From an uncultured Desulfovibrio sp. (GTDB lineage: Bacteria; Desulfobacterota; Desulfovibrionia; Desulfovibrionales; Desulfovibrionaceae), in NCBI GenBank assembly GCA_910587035.1, contig CAJUMQ010000026.1, forward strand, positions 1 to 30,137: DNA of 30,137 nt. The letters are read 5' to 3'. Each line of letters opens with the position of its first letter. Positions within the stretch are counted from its first letter, which is position 1. A program made the position numbers and the translations under genes. Shown piece by piece: positions 1 through 8,835 of this stretch. The notes under the pieces are model-generated. The model saw only the letters and a list, made by a program, of their open reading frames with translations, made no database searches and had not been told where the DNA came from.

Positions 1-50
1 CGGCGCGCAATCCCTGATCGGGTTTGCGACTATTGTCGCTTGACGCGACA
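1..50 (-). repeat. End of a multi-hairpin repeat element, cut by window edge
   Basis: The reverse complement of bases 1-50 is identical, 50 of 50, to bases 22861-22910, where the same sequence forms one end of a ~139-bp element inside an hsdR remnant. Read on the minus strand it begins with TGTCGCGTCAAGCGACA, a hairpin that directly follows the stop codon of the aldo/keto reductase gene. It may therefore also act as a transcription barrier at the end of that operon. The rest of this copy would lie before base 1. Confidence 0.85.
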
Positions 51-902
51 CTAGTCGTGAATCTTGAACTTTTCCAGCAGCATTTCACCCATGCCTGGAG
101 TTTCCGGATCGTGTGTGCCCTTGCCAGTATCAAGTCCGCGCATGCGCTCCATTTCGTCCTGGGTAAGCTCAAAATCAAAAATATCAATGTTGCCGGCGAT
201 TCTGGCCGGGTTTGTAGATTTTGGCAGCACAATCAGGCCGTCCTGCACCTCGAAGCGCAGAATTATTTGTCCGGAATTTTTGTTGTATTTCTTTGCCAGG
301 CTATCAATCAGGGGATTGTCCAGCAGGTTTTTAGCGCCATGCCCAAGGGGGAAGTAGGCTTCAATTTTCACATCAGCCGCATCCAGAATTTTGCGCAACT
401 CCCTTTGCTGGAAAAAGGGGTTGCACTCCACCTGGTTCACAGCCGGCATTGTGGCGAACTGGCTCACATATTTGTTCCAGAGACGCGGCGTCATATTGCT
501 TACGCCAATGGATTTCAGCTTGCCTTCTTTTTTGGCTTCCTCGAGCGCTTTCCATGCGCCAGCCACGTCAAAATAAGGCTGATGAAGGAGATACAAATCA
601 ATCCATCCGGTATCCAGTTTGGAGAGCGAGGCGTCTATGCCCTTTTTGGCCGGCTCATAGCCGTAATCCTGAATCCACAATTTGCTGGTGATGAATATTT
701 CCTCACGGGGAATGCCGGAGTCGCGCACAGCTTTCCCCACTTCTTCCTCGTTGAAATATGCCGCGGCCGTGTCGATATGCCGATAGCCCACTTTCAGGGC
801 ATCGCTTACCGCCTTATAGGTGGAGCCGTCATTGGGGATAAGAAACACGCCAAAACCCACCACCGGGATTGTATTGCCATCATTCAGTTTTATTCTTTCC
901 AC
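51..902 (-). CDS. Aldo/keto reductase, AKR5 (diketogluconate reductase)-like
   Basis: Predicted cytoplasmic NADPH-dependent aldehyde/ketone reductase of about 283 residues, the usual length for the family. The catalytic tetrad is visible as D44, Y49, K74 and H107 (LYLLHQP), and the protein opens with the typical N-terminal strand followed by GFGVF. I chose a GTG start at 902 because GGAGG lies 8 bases upstream and the resulting N-terminus MERIKLNDG is typical. An ATG at 929 would add nine residues. It is the last gene of the AraC-linked operon, and the upstream gene ends at 933. Relatives such as DkgA reduce methylglyoxal and other small carbonyls; the substrate here is unknown. The stop codon touches the repeat at 1-50. 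Confidence 0.93.
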   Translation of the reverse strand: MERIKLNDGNTIPVVGFGVFLIPNDGSTYKAVSDALKVGYRHIDTAAAYFNEEEVGKAVRDSGIPREEIFITSKLWIQDYGYEPAKKGIDASLSKLDTGWIDLYLLHQPYFDVAGAWKALEEAKKEGKLKSIGVSNMTPRLWNKYVSQFATMPAVNQVECNPFFQQRELRKILDAADVKIEAYFPLGHGAKNLLDNPLIDSLAKKYNKNSGQIILRFEVQDGLIVLPKSTNPARIAGNIDIFDFELTQDEMERMRGLDTGKGTHDPETPGMGEMLLEKFKIHD

Positions 903-932
903 GAATCTGCCTCCATTGTATTGAAACATCAA

Positions 933-1925
933 TTATTTTGCAGGATTTTCCTGCTGGCCAAATACCTCCAGGCTGGTTTGGGCCAGCAGCATGTCTATGG
1001 ACTCCATTTCCTCTTTTGACAGTTGAATATTGGCGGCCTCGGCGTTTTCCCTGATTCTCGCGCTTTTTGATGAACCGGGGATAGGCACAATCCACGGCTT
1101 TTTACAAAGCTCCCAGGCAAGGGAAATCTGGGCTGGGCTGCCGTTTTTTTCCCTGGCAAGCTTTTCAATAAACTCCAGAAGCGCCTTTGCCTGGCATATT
1201 CCTTCCTCGCTGTACTGGGGCATCCAGCTCCTGTAATCCAGGTTTTTGTCATAATTTGCCTGTTGAAGAAATTTGCCGGACAGGAAACCATTGGCCAATG
1301 GGGAAAAAGCCACAAAACCGATATCCAGTTTTTCCAGAATGGGGAAAAGCGCCTCGTTCCATCTGGCCATCATGGAATAGCGGCATTGGACAGCGGTTAT
1401 CTTGCATCCCGCGTCAGCGCGCCGGATATATTCTTCCGATCCGTTGGAAACACCCCAGAAACGGATTTTTCCCTCTTTTATGAATTGCAGCATGGCGTAT
1501 GCCACTTCTTCAGGCTCCACATCGGGATCTGGCCTGTGCTGAAAATAAAGATCGATGGTCTCAATCTTCATGCGCTTGAGGCTCTGTTCAAGGGAATGGC
1601 GCAGGGACTCCGGCCTGCCGTCAGGCACTATCTTTTTATTGTCATCAAGACGAATGCCTCCCTTTGTGGCAATAATGACATCCTTCCTGTGCGGCCGCAG
1701 CGCCTCACCCACAAGCTCTTCATTTATTGCTGCGGACCCGTCCGCGTACTGGCCAACATAAACTTCCGATGTGTCAAAGAAAGTATAACCCAGGTCAAGC
1801 GCCTCATGTATTCGACTCAAAGCCTCACTCTTTTCAAGCGCAACACCATAACCATAGGAGAGCCCCATGCAGCCGTAACCAATGGCTGAAACTTCCAGGC
1901 TTGCGCCCAATTTGCGTTTCTCCAA
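933..1925 (-). CDS. Aldo/keto reductase, AKR13-like
   Basis: Second cytoplasmic NADPH-dependent aldo/keto reductase, about 330 residues. The tetrad is D51, Y56, K88 (IATKGG) and H130 (LYFQHRPD). The LDLGYTFFDTSEVY block and the GIGYGCMGLS-like N-terminus place it with the YajO/AKR13-type reductases, which differ clearly from the AKR5-type neighbour. I prefer the TTG start at 1925, with GAGG 9 bases upstream and an N-terminus MEKRKLG that matches the family. An in-frame ATG at 1964 would add 13 atypical residues. Likely role is detoxification of aldehydes, ketones or quinones together with the neighbouring reductases; the exact substrate cannot be read from sequence. Confidence 0.92.
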   Translation of the reverse strand: MEKRKLGASLEVSAIGYGCMGLSYGYGVALEKSEALSRIHEALDLGYTFFDTSEVYVGQYADGSAAINEELVGEALRPHRKDVIIATKGGIRLDDNKKIVPDGRPESLRHSLEQSLKRMKIETIDLYFQHRPDPDVEPEEVAYAMLQFIKEGKIRFWGVSNGSEEYIRRADAGCKITAVQCRYSMMARWNEALFPILEKLDIGFVAFSPLANGFLSGKFLQQANYDKNLDYRSWMPQYSEEGICQAKALLEFIEKLAREKNGSPAQISLAWELCKKPWIVPIPGSSKSARIRENAEAANIQLSKEEMESIDMLLAQTSLEVFGQQENPAK

Positions 1926-2046
1926 GTTATCAACCTCGCCTGTTTTCACGCATGGAAGCATCATTTACCAAGCTTATCCTTGCATGTTTGTTGATAAAAG
2001 TACTTGTGATCCCTTTTTGCACTTGCAATACAAAAAATGATCGTCC

Positions 2047-3234
2047 TCAACACCAGCCGGTTGGGTGATGGGTATCAAAATACATTTTTACCCTGCGCAG
2101 CTCATTGGGAATATCTATGCCCATCGGGCACATGAAGGCGCATTGGCCGCAGTTGTTGCACAGGGCCGCGTCCATGCCGTTGTTGCGCAGCATGATGTCA
2201 TAGTTCTTGTCGGAAATGGCGATCACGTCCAGGTTGAAATTGGCATTGTAAACAGCAAAATTGTCCTTTGGCGAAACGCCGAAGGGGCATCTGCACAGCC
2301 CGCATTCCGTACAGGGTATCTGGTCGTTTTCATGCAGGATTTTCAGGGCTTCTGATATTGTTGTCAGTTCATCGACAGTAAGGGGGATATCCGATTCATC
2401 CGCCAGCTTCAGGTTCTCGTTCACCTGTTCCATTGTGTGCATGCCGGAAAGCAGCAGGCTGACTTCAGGCTGGTTCCAGACCCAGCGCAGGCTCCAGCCC
2501 GCGGCGGAACGATTAATTCCACTTTTTCCAAAACGCTGTTTGGCCTTTTCAGGCAGCCTGTCTCCCAAAACGCCGCCCATCACGGGTTCCATGGCAACAA
2601 TGCCCATGCCGCGCCTGGCCCCCTGGCGCAGACTGGAAAGACCGGCCTGGAAATTGGTGTCGTAATAGTTCACCACATGCTGGCAAAAGGCGAAGGGATA
2701 ATAATCAATGACTTTTTGAAACAGTTCCGGCGTATCGTGAAAGGAAAAACCCACATGGCGCACCTTGCCGCTTTTCTGGACAGAATCCAGGAAGCCGGCA
2801 ATATCCAGATTCATCATTCTTTCCCAGGTTGGGCGGATGATATTGTGGACGAGATAGAAGTCAACATAATCCGTGCCCAGGCGCTTTAGCTGTTTATCCA
2901 GATAGGCGTCCATGTCCTCCCGCTTTTCCACAAGCCAGCTGGGGAGCTTGGTGGCCACAAAAACCTTGTCGCGTCCGACCTCTTTTAAAACCTGGCCCAC
3001 AAATGGCTCACTGGAGCCGCCAGTCTTGAAATCGCCCGTGTCAAAGGCGCCGCTATGGTAGGGCCAGCTGGTGTCCAGATAATTCACGCCATTGTCTATG
3101 GCATGGCGCACCAGCTTCATGGCAGCCGGCACATCAACGTCCGCATAATTGTTGTTCACAACAGGCAGGCGCATATTGCCATAGCCAAGAACGGAAACTT
3201 TTTCGCCGGTTTTGCCAAATATTCTGTATTTCAT
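2047..3234 (-). CDS. Aldo/keto reductase with C-terminal ferredoxin-type Fe-S domain
   Basis: A 395-residue protein. The N-terminal ~280 residues are an aldo/keto reductase barrel with tetrad D54, Y59, K96 and H130. The C-terminal ~110 residues carry two cysteine clusters, CTECGLCRCP and CNNCGQCAFMCP, expected to bind [4Fe-4S] clusters. This architecture is common in anaerobes and implies electron transfer between an Fe-S centre and a carbonyl substrate or another redox protein. The ATG has a strong GGAGGGG site upstream and overlaps the stop of the methyltransferase gene as ATGA, so the two are probably translationally coupled. The physiological substrate is unknown. Confidence 0.95.
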   Translation of the reverse strand: MKYRIFGKTGEKVSVLGYGNMRLPVVNNNYADVDVPAAMKLVRHAIDNGVNYLDTSWPYHSGAFDTGDFKTGGSSEPFVGQVLKEVGRDKVFVATKLPSWLVEKREDMDAYLDKQLKRLGTDYVDFYLVHNIIRPTWERMMNLDIAGFLDSVQKSGKVRHVGFSFHDTPELFQKVIDYYPFAFCQHVVNYYDTNFQAGLSSLRQGARRGMGIVAMEPVMGGVLGDRLPEKAKQRFGKSGINRSAAGWSLRWVWNQPEVSLLLSGMHTMEQVNENLKLADESDIPLTVDELTTISEALKILHENDQIPCTECGLCRCPFGVSPKDNFAVYNANFNLDVIAISDKNYDIMLRNNGMDAALCNNCGQCAFMCPMGIDIPNELRRVKMYFDTHHPTGWC

Positions 3235-4700
3235 GATTCCCCTCCAGGAAATGATTCGCGATTGCGGATTATGCCATGGGCCGTGAGAAGCGTAAGCTGG
3301 AATTGGGGGAAAGCAGAATCGTTCCGAATTACATTTTCACATAATCCGCATTGACGCAGCCAAATGGCCTCCTCCCCTGAAATCCGGAAGCCGCCGCCGG
3401 TTTCGGGGGAAGCGAGATAAACCTCTTTGGCATCCTCATCAATATTTTCCAGAATGAAACTGTTTAGCCTGGCGCAGGCATCGTGTATGCTCTCATCTGG
3501 AGGCGGCGCGCATGGGTGCGCATAGCCTTTAGCCACAAGATGGGCGATGATGGCAATGAGCTGGAAAAAATCCATTTTGCTTTCCACGCGCTTGTAAATC
3601 TCCCCAAGGCTTTTGGCGCAACAACCTTTATTGCAGAGAATATCCGCAACTGCCGCATGTGCATCATTGTCCAGCCCGAAAACGCCCATGCAGCAATTCA
3701 GGGTGTATTCAAATTTTGCCGGATCCCGCATAAGAATAAAACGCTCATTTTCAAGCAGCCGGATTCGTTTGTCTTTTGAAAGTGGCATCAGGCCAAGGCC
3801 AAAGATATCCGTGCGGAACTGCTCATTTGCCAAAAAATCACGAAGCTGCTCTTTCACAATTTCGTTTTGAATATTTCGCATGAATTTGGCCGCGTCTTGC
3901 GTAAGTCCAAAACTGCCAAGATTGTCACGCACCCTGGCGGAGGCCGTATAGGCAAGCCTGGCCTCCCCCAGCTGTGCGGCTATTTCCCGAAACCAGGCCA
4001 CGTGCCAGTCCGTGTTATAAAATTCATGCGCAAGGTAGGACGTTTCTTCAGTTTTCAGCCGCTCAAATCTTTCCCCAATCCAGTCTGAGCTGTTTAAAAA
4101 GAGCGGATCGCAATGCATGAATGCATCCGCAAGGGCAATGGAGTCCATTATTCTTTGTTTCGGGGCGATGCCTGGAGTGCCGTAGTACTCTTCAAAAAGG
4201 GTAAGCAGACCACGCAGGGGCCAGGCGGAAGAGCATCCCGGCCAGCAATTATATGATACATAAAAGATGCCGCCAGGATTTAGGTATTTTTTAAGGAAAT
4301 CTGTTACATGTGACCTGTTTCTGGCGGATATCCATGACCAGCCTCCATGCATGCAGATATAGTCATAACCACCATGTGATTTATCGGAACAGAACTCCTC
4401 CAGACTTTGCCCGGAAACTTGCAGACCGGTTTTGGCGCATTCCGCCATTGTTTTCGCATAACTGACATGGACAGGCAAAAAATCCATGCCAAGAAAGCGG
4501 CCATTGTTGGCTGCTGCATGAACATTTGCCGAATAGCCTTTGCCCATGGTGAGTTCACAATAGTCAAAGCCCCGGGACGCGGGAGGCTCCAGCCCTTTCA
4601 GCAGGAGACAAAAACGTAAATGGGCCGGGCAGAGTTCCCGGTAATAGCCTGGGCTGTATGGAAGCTCGACAAAATAGCCTTCGCTCCATCTGACGGCCAT
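3231..4700 (-). CDS. SAM-dependent methyltransferase with PKMT regulatory domain
   Basis: About 489 residues. The N-terminal half resembles a class I methyltransferase: motif I is near residues 48-58 (CELTMGKGYS), followed by a Rossmann-like run (FLGMDFLPVH) and a GGIFYVSYN strand. The middle and C-terminal part resembles the predicted methyltransferase regulatory domain (PF10119 type). Motif I is degenerate: the first glycine of the usual ExGxGxG is replaced by threonine. The ATG at 4700 is preceded by AGAGG; an upstream in-frame start at 4793 would run into the previous gene. It overlaps the next reductase gene by 4 nt. Family members are annotated as possible protein methyltransferases; the target is unknown, and its place in a redox operon is unexplained. 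Confidence 0.82.
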   Translation of the reverse strand: MAVRWSEGYFVELPYSPGYYRELCPAHLRFCLLLKGLEPPASRGFDYCELTMGKGYSANVHAAANNGRFLGMDFLPVHVSYAKTMAECAKTGLQVSGQSLEEFCSDKSHGGYDYICMHGGWSWISARNRSHVTDFLKKYLNPGGIFYVSYNCWPGCSSAWPLRGLLTLFEEYYGTPGIAPKQRIMDSIALADAFMHCDPLFLNSSDWIGERFERLKTEETSYLAHEFYNTDWHVAWFREIAAQLGEARLAYTASARVRDNLGSFGLTQDAAKFMRNIQNEIVKEQLRDFLANEQFRTDIFGLGLMPLSKDKRIRLLENERFILMRDPAKFEYTLNCCMGVFGLDNDAHAAVADILCNKGCCAKSLGEIYKRVESKMDFFQLIAIIAHLVAKGYAHPCAPPPDESIHDACARLNSFILENIDEDAKEVYLASPETGGGFRISGEEAIWLRQCGLCENVIRNDSAFPQFQLTLLTAHGIIRNRESFPGGES

Positions 4701-4711
4701 GCATTGCCTCT

Positions 4712-5347
4712 TTAATCGTGAATAAAGTTGGTGAAGGTTACAGGCTCCTGTTCGGGCAGCTTGACGCCATTCTTCCTTCCGGCCTCGAGGCAACGCATAA
4801 GCCAGACCATGTTTCTGGCCAGGTAGCGCATGGTCTGAGTGCCTTCCTGATCCTTGCGCACTTCATCCGGATTCATGCCATGCACGCCGTCCCAGTAGCG
4901 TGAGGTCACAATGGGCATCTGCGAAAGCGAAAAATAGCGGTTCATCTGGTCTGTGGTGGTGACTATGCCGCTGCGCCTTGCCGAAGCCACACAGGCTGTC
5001 GGCTTGAACACAAAACGCCCGCCATTGCCGCAGAAATCGGCAAAAAAAGCCCTGTCCATGAATGATTTCATGTTGCCGCTAGTGGCGCCCCAGTGGACAG
5101 GGCTGCCAAAAACAAAGGCATCGTACTCGCCGGCAATTTCCAGAAATTCGTTGACCACATCGTGGAAAACGCAATGCGCCGTCTTTACGCATTTACGGCA
5201 GTCAATACAGCCGCCGAGGGGCTTGTTGCCAATCCAAAAATGTTTTGTCTCAATGCTTTCTTCCGCCAGAATTTTTGCCATTTCCTCAAGGGCTGTATAA
5301 GTGCAGCCCTTTGGATGCGGGCTGCCGTTAACAAGGATTACTTTCAT
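4712..5347 (-). CDS. Flavodoxin-family NAD(P)H-dependent reductase with cysteine cluster
   Basis: About 211 residues with a flavodoxin-like fold. The N-terminal VNGSPHPKGCTYTAL segment is the FMN phosphate-binding loop of the NADPH-dependent FMN reductase family, and FGSPVHWGATSGNMKSFMDR is the second FMN-binding loop. Residues CIDCRKCVKTAHC form a compact Cx2Cx2Cx5C motif like that ligating an Fe-S cluster in iron-sulfur flavoproteins. The ATG at 5347 has GGAGAG just upstream. Probably a cytoplasmic electron carrier or quinone/nitro reductase working with the SDR and aldo/keto reductases of the operon. A similar but shorter paralogue lies at 8290-8826. Confidence 0.88.
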   Translation of the reverse strand: MKVILVNGSPHPKGCTYTALEEMAKILAEESIETKHFWIGNKPLGGCIDCRKCVKTAHCVFHDVVNEFLEIAGEYDAFVFGSPVHWGATSGNMKSFMDRAFFADFCGNGGRFVFKPTACVASARRSGIVTTTDQMNRYFSLSQMPIVTSRYWDGVHGMNPDEVRKDQEGTQTMRYLARNMVWLMRCLEAGRKNGVKLPEQEPVTFTNFIHD

Positions 5348-5359
5348 GAGTCTCTCCAA

Positions 5360-6208
5360 TTATTTGTCCGCATCCGTCTTGATACTTAAAGATTTCCACC
5401 TCTCCACTTCCGCGGCGCGTTGTCTTGCGTATTCCTCTCCCATTTTTACGGCAAGGGAGCCCAGCAAAAGCCGGAATGGCGGATCCGGGTTTTCGGCTGC
5501 CTCAATTATCACTTTGGCCGCTTTTGTGTTGTCGCCCCAGCCAGACACGCCGGCCTTGTCCAGCTCCCGCAATTTAACCTTGCGCTTGCCGGCGGTTTCC
5601 GCGTAATCGGCAATATTGTTGGGGTTCACGTCAATGGAGCGATAAAAAAAGTCGGTCTTGAAGGGGCCAGGCTCGATCACAATTACCTTGATGCCCAGCG
5701 GCCCGACCTCTTTCCTCAGGCCATCGGACATGCCTTCCACGGCGCATTTGGTCGCGCCGTAAAAGGCGGAGCCAGCGGATGTGTCCAGTGCGGCGATGGA
5801 TGAAAAATTGATTATCACGCCTTTTTTGGCTTTGCGCATATATGGCAGGGCGGCCTGAATGGTGCGCACGGCGCCAAAGAAGTTGGTGTCAAACTCCCTG
5901 TAGATTTCATCCTGGGCGCATTCCTCCACAGCCCCGCGCAGGCAGTAGCCGGCATTGTTTACCAGCACATCGATTTTGCCAAAATGCTCTATCGCCGCGT
6001 TAATAGCTGCTTTTACGCTGGCCTCGTCAGTAACATCCAACTGCGCGGCCAATGCCGTAGCGGGATAATTTTTGACAATATCGACCACTTTTTCCGGGTT
6101 TCGCGCGGTGACCACCACATTTTTGCCCTGCGCTAGGGTTTCTGTGGCAAGGGCCTTGCCAAGACCTGAGGAGCAGCCTGTAATAAGCCATGTTTCCTTA
6201 CTGTTCAT
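5360..6208 (-). CDS. Short-chain dehydrogenase/reductase (classical SDR)
   Basis: About 282 residues. The glycine-rich cofactor loop TGCSSGLG is at 10-17, NNAG at 84-87, and the catalytic Ser137, Tyr150 and Lys154 are present (YGATK). The arginine in TARN after beta-2 suggests NADP(H) preference. It is an oxidoreductase for alcohol/carbonyl interconversion; substrate unknown. The chosen ATG at 6208 follows GGTGGA. A TTG at 6214 would overlap the upstream hydrolase stop by 4 nt and is an alternative coupled start. No signal peptide, so cytoplasmic, unlike the exported hydrolase encoded immediately upstream. Confidence 0.94.
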   Translation of the reverse strand: MNSKETWLITGCSSGLGKALATETLAQGKNVVVTARNPEKVVDIVKNYPATALAAQLDVTDEASVKAAINAAIEHFGKIDVLVNNAGYCLRGAVEECAQDEIYREFDTNFFGAVRTIQAALPYMRKAKKGVIINFSSIAALDTSAGSAFYGATKCAVEGMSDGLRKEVGPLGIKVIVIEPGPFKTDFFYRSIDVNPNNIADYAETAGKRKVKLRELDKAGVSGWGDNTKAAKVIIEAAENPDPPFRLLLGSLAVKMGEEYARQRAAEVERWKSLSIKTDADK

Positions 6209-6210
6209 TT

Positions 6211-7284
6211 TCAATCCACCTTTTTTTCCTTAAGCCATTGCTGCATGATATCGGCCACTGTATAATTGTTTTTGTCCGAGAACGGAAAATGGGTATTGCC
6301 TTTTAACCCTAGTGACGGAAGATCCACCACAGTTGCATCTCCGCCATGGCGATTCACGGCATCGGCAAAATGCTGGGCCATTTGTCTGGCCGCCCGCCAG
6401 TAGTCCTTGTGCGGCTCGTTCACAGGATGGGTTGGAATATTATCGCCGTAATATATGACTATGGGTATATTGGTCAGCACCTTGAATTGCTTCAACGGCA
6501 CGGCATTTGCTGTCAGTGGCGACATGGCGCTGGCATTGGCTATGGGAGCCGGCACTTCCCCTTCGGGAAAAACAAAGCCGCTACCTGGCTCATAGGAAAC
6601 AATCGCCTTGATGTTCGGACTCTGAATGCCAGTAAGCCAGCCGGGGCCGCCCCCCTGGGAGTGGGTGACCAGAACAGACGGACCGATTTTTTTGCTTAAA
6701 GCGGCAAGAGAATCCGCGACAAGCCGGCTGTCAAAAGGCGCGGTATTGGGAGTCATCTGCCGGAAAAACTGGTTCAATGATTCCCTGTTCTGCGGAAACT
6801 GGCTGCCCTTATAAAAATCCGGCCATATTCCAAGCCGAAACTGCCCAAACCAGAACTGCTCATCTGGCTTGGCCTCAATTTTGCCAGGCACAGTCGCCCG
6901 ACCGGCATCTCCGCGTCTGGGCTGGTCAATCAGGTATATCGGGTAGCCTGCGCGTAAAAAAATATTCTGGAAGCCATCTCTGCCATCCGGTGTGGTTTGC
7001 CATGTGCGCATGGACTGGCCAGCGCCATGCAGGAAAATCAATGGATGTTTTTTGGAGTTAACCGGAATTTGGTAATTCACATTGGCATGATCACCATGCA
7101 AGGTTTGCGCTTCGGGCACAGGCTTAAGCGGATTATATTTCTCCCTGGCCTCGATGACCGTGCCGCCGACAGCAAAAGCGCCCTGTTTTTCAATTGCAAG
7201 GGATGGGTCAGTCGCGCAGAAAGAATTCCCAGAGGAGAAAACCAGCAATGCGGCTGCCAGCAGAATGGTTATTTTTTTTAGCAT
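6211..7284 (-). CDS. Exported alpha/beta hydrolase
   Basis: About 357 residues. A Sec signal peptide (MLKKITILLAAALLVFSS, cleavage probably near residue 24) suggests a periplasmic enzyme. The hydrolase fold is supported by the oxyanion segment FLHGAGQS (85-91), the nucleophile elbow THSQGG with Ser209, and a late histidine in NTHFPF. The family covers esterases and lipases; substrate unknown. The ATG at 7284 has AGGAG seven bases upstream and starts exactly at the signal peptide; an upstream in-frame start would add residues unlike an export signal. The preceding gene stops five bases before it. Confidence 0.9.
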   Translation of the reverse strand: MLKKITILLAAALLVFSSGNSFCATDPSLAIEKQGAFAVGGTVIEAREKYNPLKPVPEAQTLHGDHANVNYQIPVNSKKHPLIFLHGAGQSMRTWQTTPDGRDGFQNIFLRAGYPIYLIDQPRRGDAGRATVPGKIEAKPDEQFWFGQFRLGIWPDFYKGSQFPQNRESLNQFFRQMTPNTAPFDSRLVADSLAALSKKIGPSVLVTHSQGGGPGWLTGIQSPNIKAIVSYEPGSGFVFPEGEVPAPIANASAMSPLTANAVPLKQFKVLTNIPIVIYYGDNIPTHPVNEPHKDYWRAARQMAQHFADAVNRHGGDATVVDLPSLGLKGNTHFPFSDKNNYTVADIMQQWLKEKKVD

Positions 7285-7289
7285 TTGTT

Positions 7290-8312
7290 CTACTCCTGGC
7301 GTATGCCAAGTTTCTTCAGCTGCCTTTGCCAAAATTTTATCGCTTCATCCATCCAGCCCACGGCATCGGTGCCTTCGCCGGTGCCAAAGCCATGGCCGGC
7401 ATGATTGAAGTTCAGGATCTCGGCATCTACTCCATGCCTTTGCAGGGCTTTAATCCTTTCATTCATCACATATGCGCTGGCAATGGGGTCATCAGTGGAC
7501 ACAACCGCAAAGGTTGGTGGCTCGTTCCTGCTGATCCAGTCATGGCCGGTATAGGCCATGACCACGCAAGCCGGTTTTGGCAAATCATCCCCCCCAAGAG
7601 CTTTTGGCCCGTAGGAACCCAAATCGGCTGCCATCCGCGCCCCGGCCGATCCGCCCCAGACGGAATAGCCGCGAGTATCCACTTTCAGCTCTTTTGCGTT
7701 CCTGAATATCCAGGAAAGCGCTTTGGCCATATCCTCGCAGGCAACGCGCTCGCCTCCTGTCCTGTATTGCAGGACAAAGGCATTAAAGCCTTGCTCGTTC
7801 AGAACCAGGGCGAGGGGAAAGCCCTCGTGCAGGGAGCCCACATAGCGGAAGCCGCCGCCTGGGCAGATCAATGCGAAAGGAGCATCCGGCCTGCCCCGAA
7901 AAAAGAACAGGCCGGTCTGCTCCGCAAGTGGAGGCATGGCATAAAAGGGGTAAAATACGGTTTGCCCTTTGGCGCTGTCGTCAATGATCCTGTTGATGCC
8001 GGCCAAAACCGCTTCCGGCCTGATGTGGCTGTGCCAGGGCATAAGACGGGAGATATTTTTTAATGGCATCTCCCTGTCCGCATCTTCTGGCTGGGGAAGC
8101 ATATGCTTTGCGAATGCCGCAAGGGATGGATGTCGCAACATTGTGCCAAGACTGTCCTCCACATCAAGACGCCCCATACCAGTTTTATTTTCCGCCATCG
8201 CGCTTCCAGCGTTTGCCATGTCGCCGCATGAGGGGAGAACCCCGGCGAAAAAATGGCAAACAATTATGAAAATTATCTCAAAAATTATATTAAACCGCTT
8301 TGCCCATCGCAT
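7290..8312 (-). CDS. Exported alpha/beta hydrolase (esterase, HSL/acetyl-esterase type)
   Basis: A 340-residue protein. Its hydrophobic N-terminus ends in LPSCG, so it may be a lipoprotein, although the lipobox is imperfect. The core shows PGGGF (151-155, oxyanion loop of the hormone-sensitive-lipase-like group), the nucleophile elbow GGSAG with Ser222, a possible acid in STDDP, and a catalytic histidine in HAGHGFG. Likely hydrolyses small carboxylic esters in the cell envelope. The start at 8312 overlaps the end of the upstream flavodoxin gene by 23 nt, arguing for coupled expression. Confidence 0.9.
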   Translation of the reverse strand: MRWAKRFNIIFEIIFIIVCHFFAGVLPSCGDMANAGSAMAENKTGMGRLDVEDSLGTMLRHPSLAAFAKHMLPQPEDADREMPLKNISRLMPWHSHIRPEAVLAGINRIIDDSAKGQTVFYPFYAMPPLAEQTGLFFFRGRPDAPFALICPGGGFRYVGSLHEGFPLALVLNEQGFNAFVLQYRTGGERVACEDMAKALSWIFRNAKELKVDTRGYSVWGGSAGARMAADLGSYGPKALGGDDLPKPACVVMAYTGHDWISRNEPPTFAVVSTDDPIASAYVMNERIKALQRHGVDAEILNFNHAGHGFGTGEGTDAVGWMDEAIKFWQRQLKKLGIRQE

Positions 8313-8826
8313 AGGCTTCCGCCATTGCAGGCTTGCCTTTTATGGCCCCGGGCTCATATACGCCCTTGCCATAAATCACTCCGCCCTCTTTTGAGCCTTT
8401 CAGGCAGCGGGCCAGGCCGCGCATACATCCAAGCGTACAGTCCATGACTGTGGGCGTGTCTTCAGCCGCGCTCATTATATAATAAAAGGTCTTGTCCCTT
8501 ATTTTGAGCCACTGGGCCACTGTGCGGTCAATAAGCGCCTTCATCTGCGCGTCCACGGCATAGAAATAGACAGGACTGGCCATGACTATGACATCGGCGG
8601 CATTCATTTTATCGAGGATTTCGGCCATATCGTCCTTGATAATGCAGACGCCATCATGGTTTTTGCAGTAGTAGCAGGCCAGGCAATACCCAATCTTTTT
8701 GTCGCGCAGATAGATGAGTTCAACATTATTTCCGGCATCTTTTGCGCCGCGCTCAAATTCCTGGCAAAGCATGGCGGAATTGCCATTTTTGCGCGGGCTT
8801 CCGGCCAGGATAAGAATATTTTTCAT
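8290..8826 (-). CDS. Flavodoxin-family NAD(P)H-dependent oxidoreductase, Isf-like
   Basis: A 178-residue cytoplasmic flavoprotein. It has the FMN phosphate loop ILAGSPRKNGNSAML, the second loop MASPVYFYAVDAQMKALIDR, and a compact cysteine motif CLACYYCKNHDGVC (Cx2Cx2Cx6C) as in iron-sulfur flavoproteins. The ATG follows AGGAGAG. Expected to pass electrons from NAD(P)H or ferredoxin to quinones, nitro compounds or partner enzymes. It is distinct in length and sequence from the 211-residue paralogue at 4712-5347. Confidence 0.9.
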   Translation of the reverse strand: MKNILILAGSPRKNGNSAMLCQEFERGAKDAGNNVELIYLRDKKIGYCLACYYCKNHDGVCIIKDDMAEILDKMNAADVIVMASPVYFYAVDAQMKALIDRTVAQWLKIRDKTFYYIMSAAEDTPTVMDCTLGCMRGLARCLKGSKEGGVIYGKGVYEPGAIKGKPAMAEAYAMGKAV

Positions 8827-8835
8827 TAAACTCTC

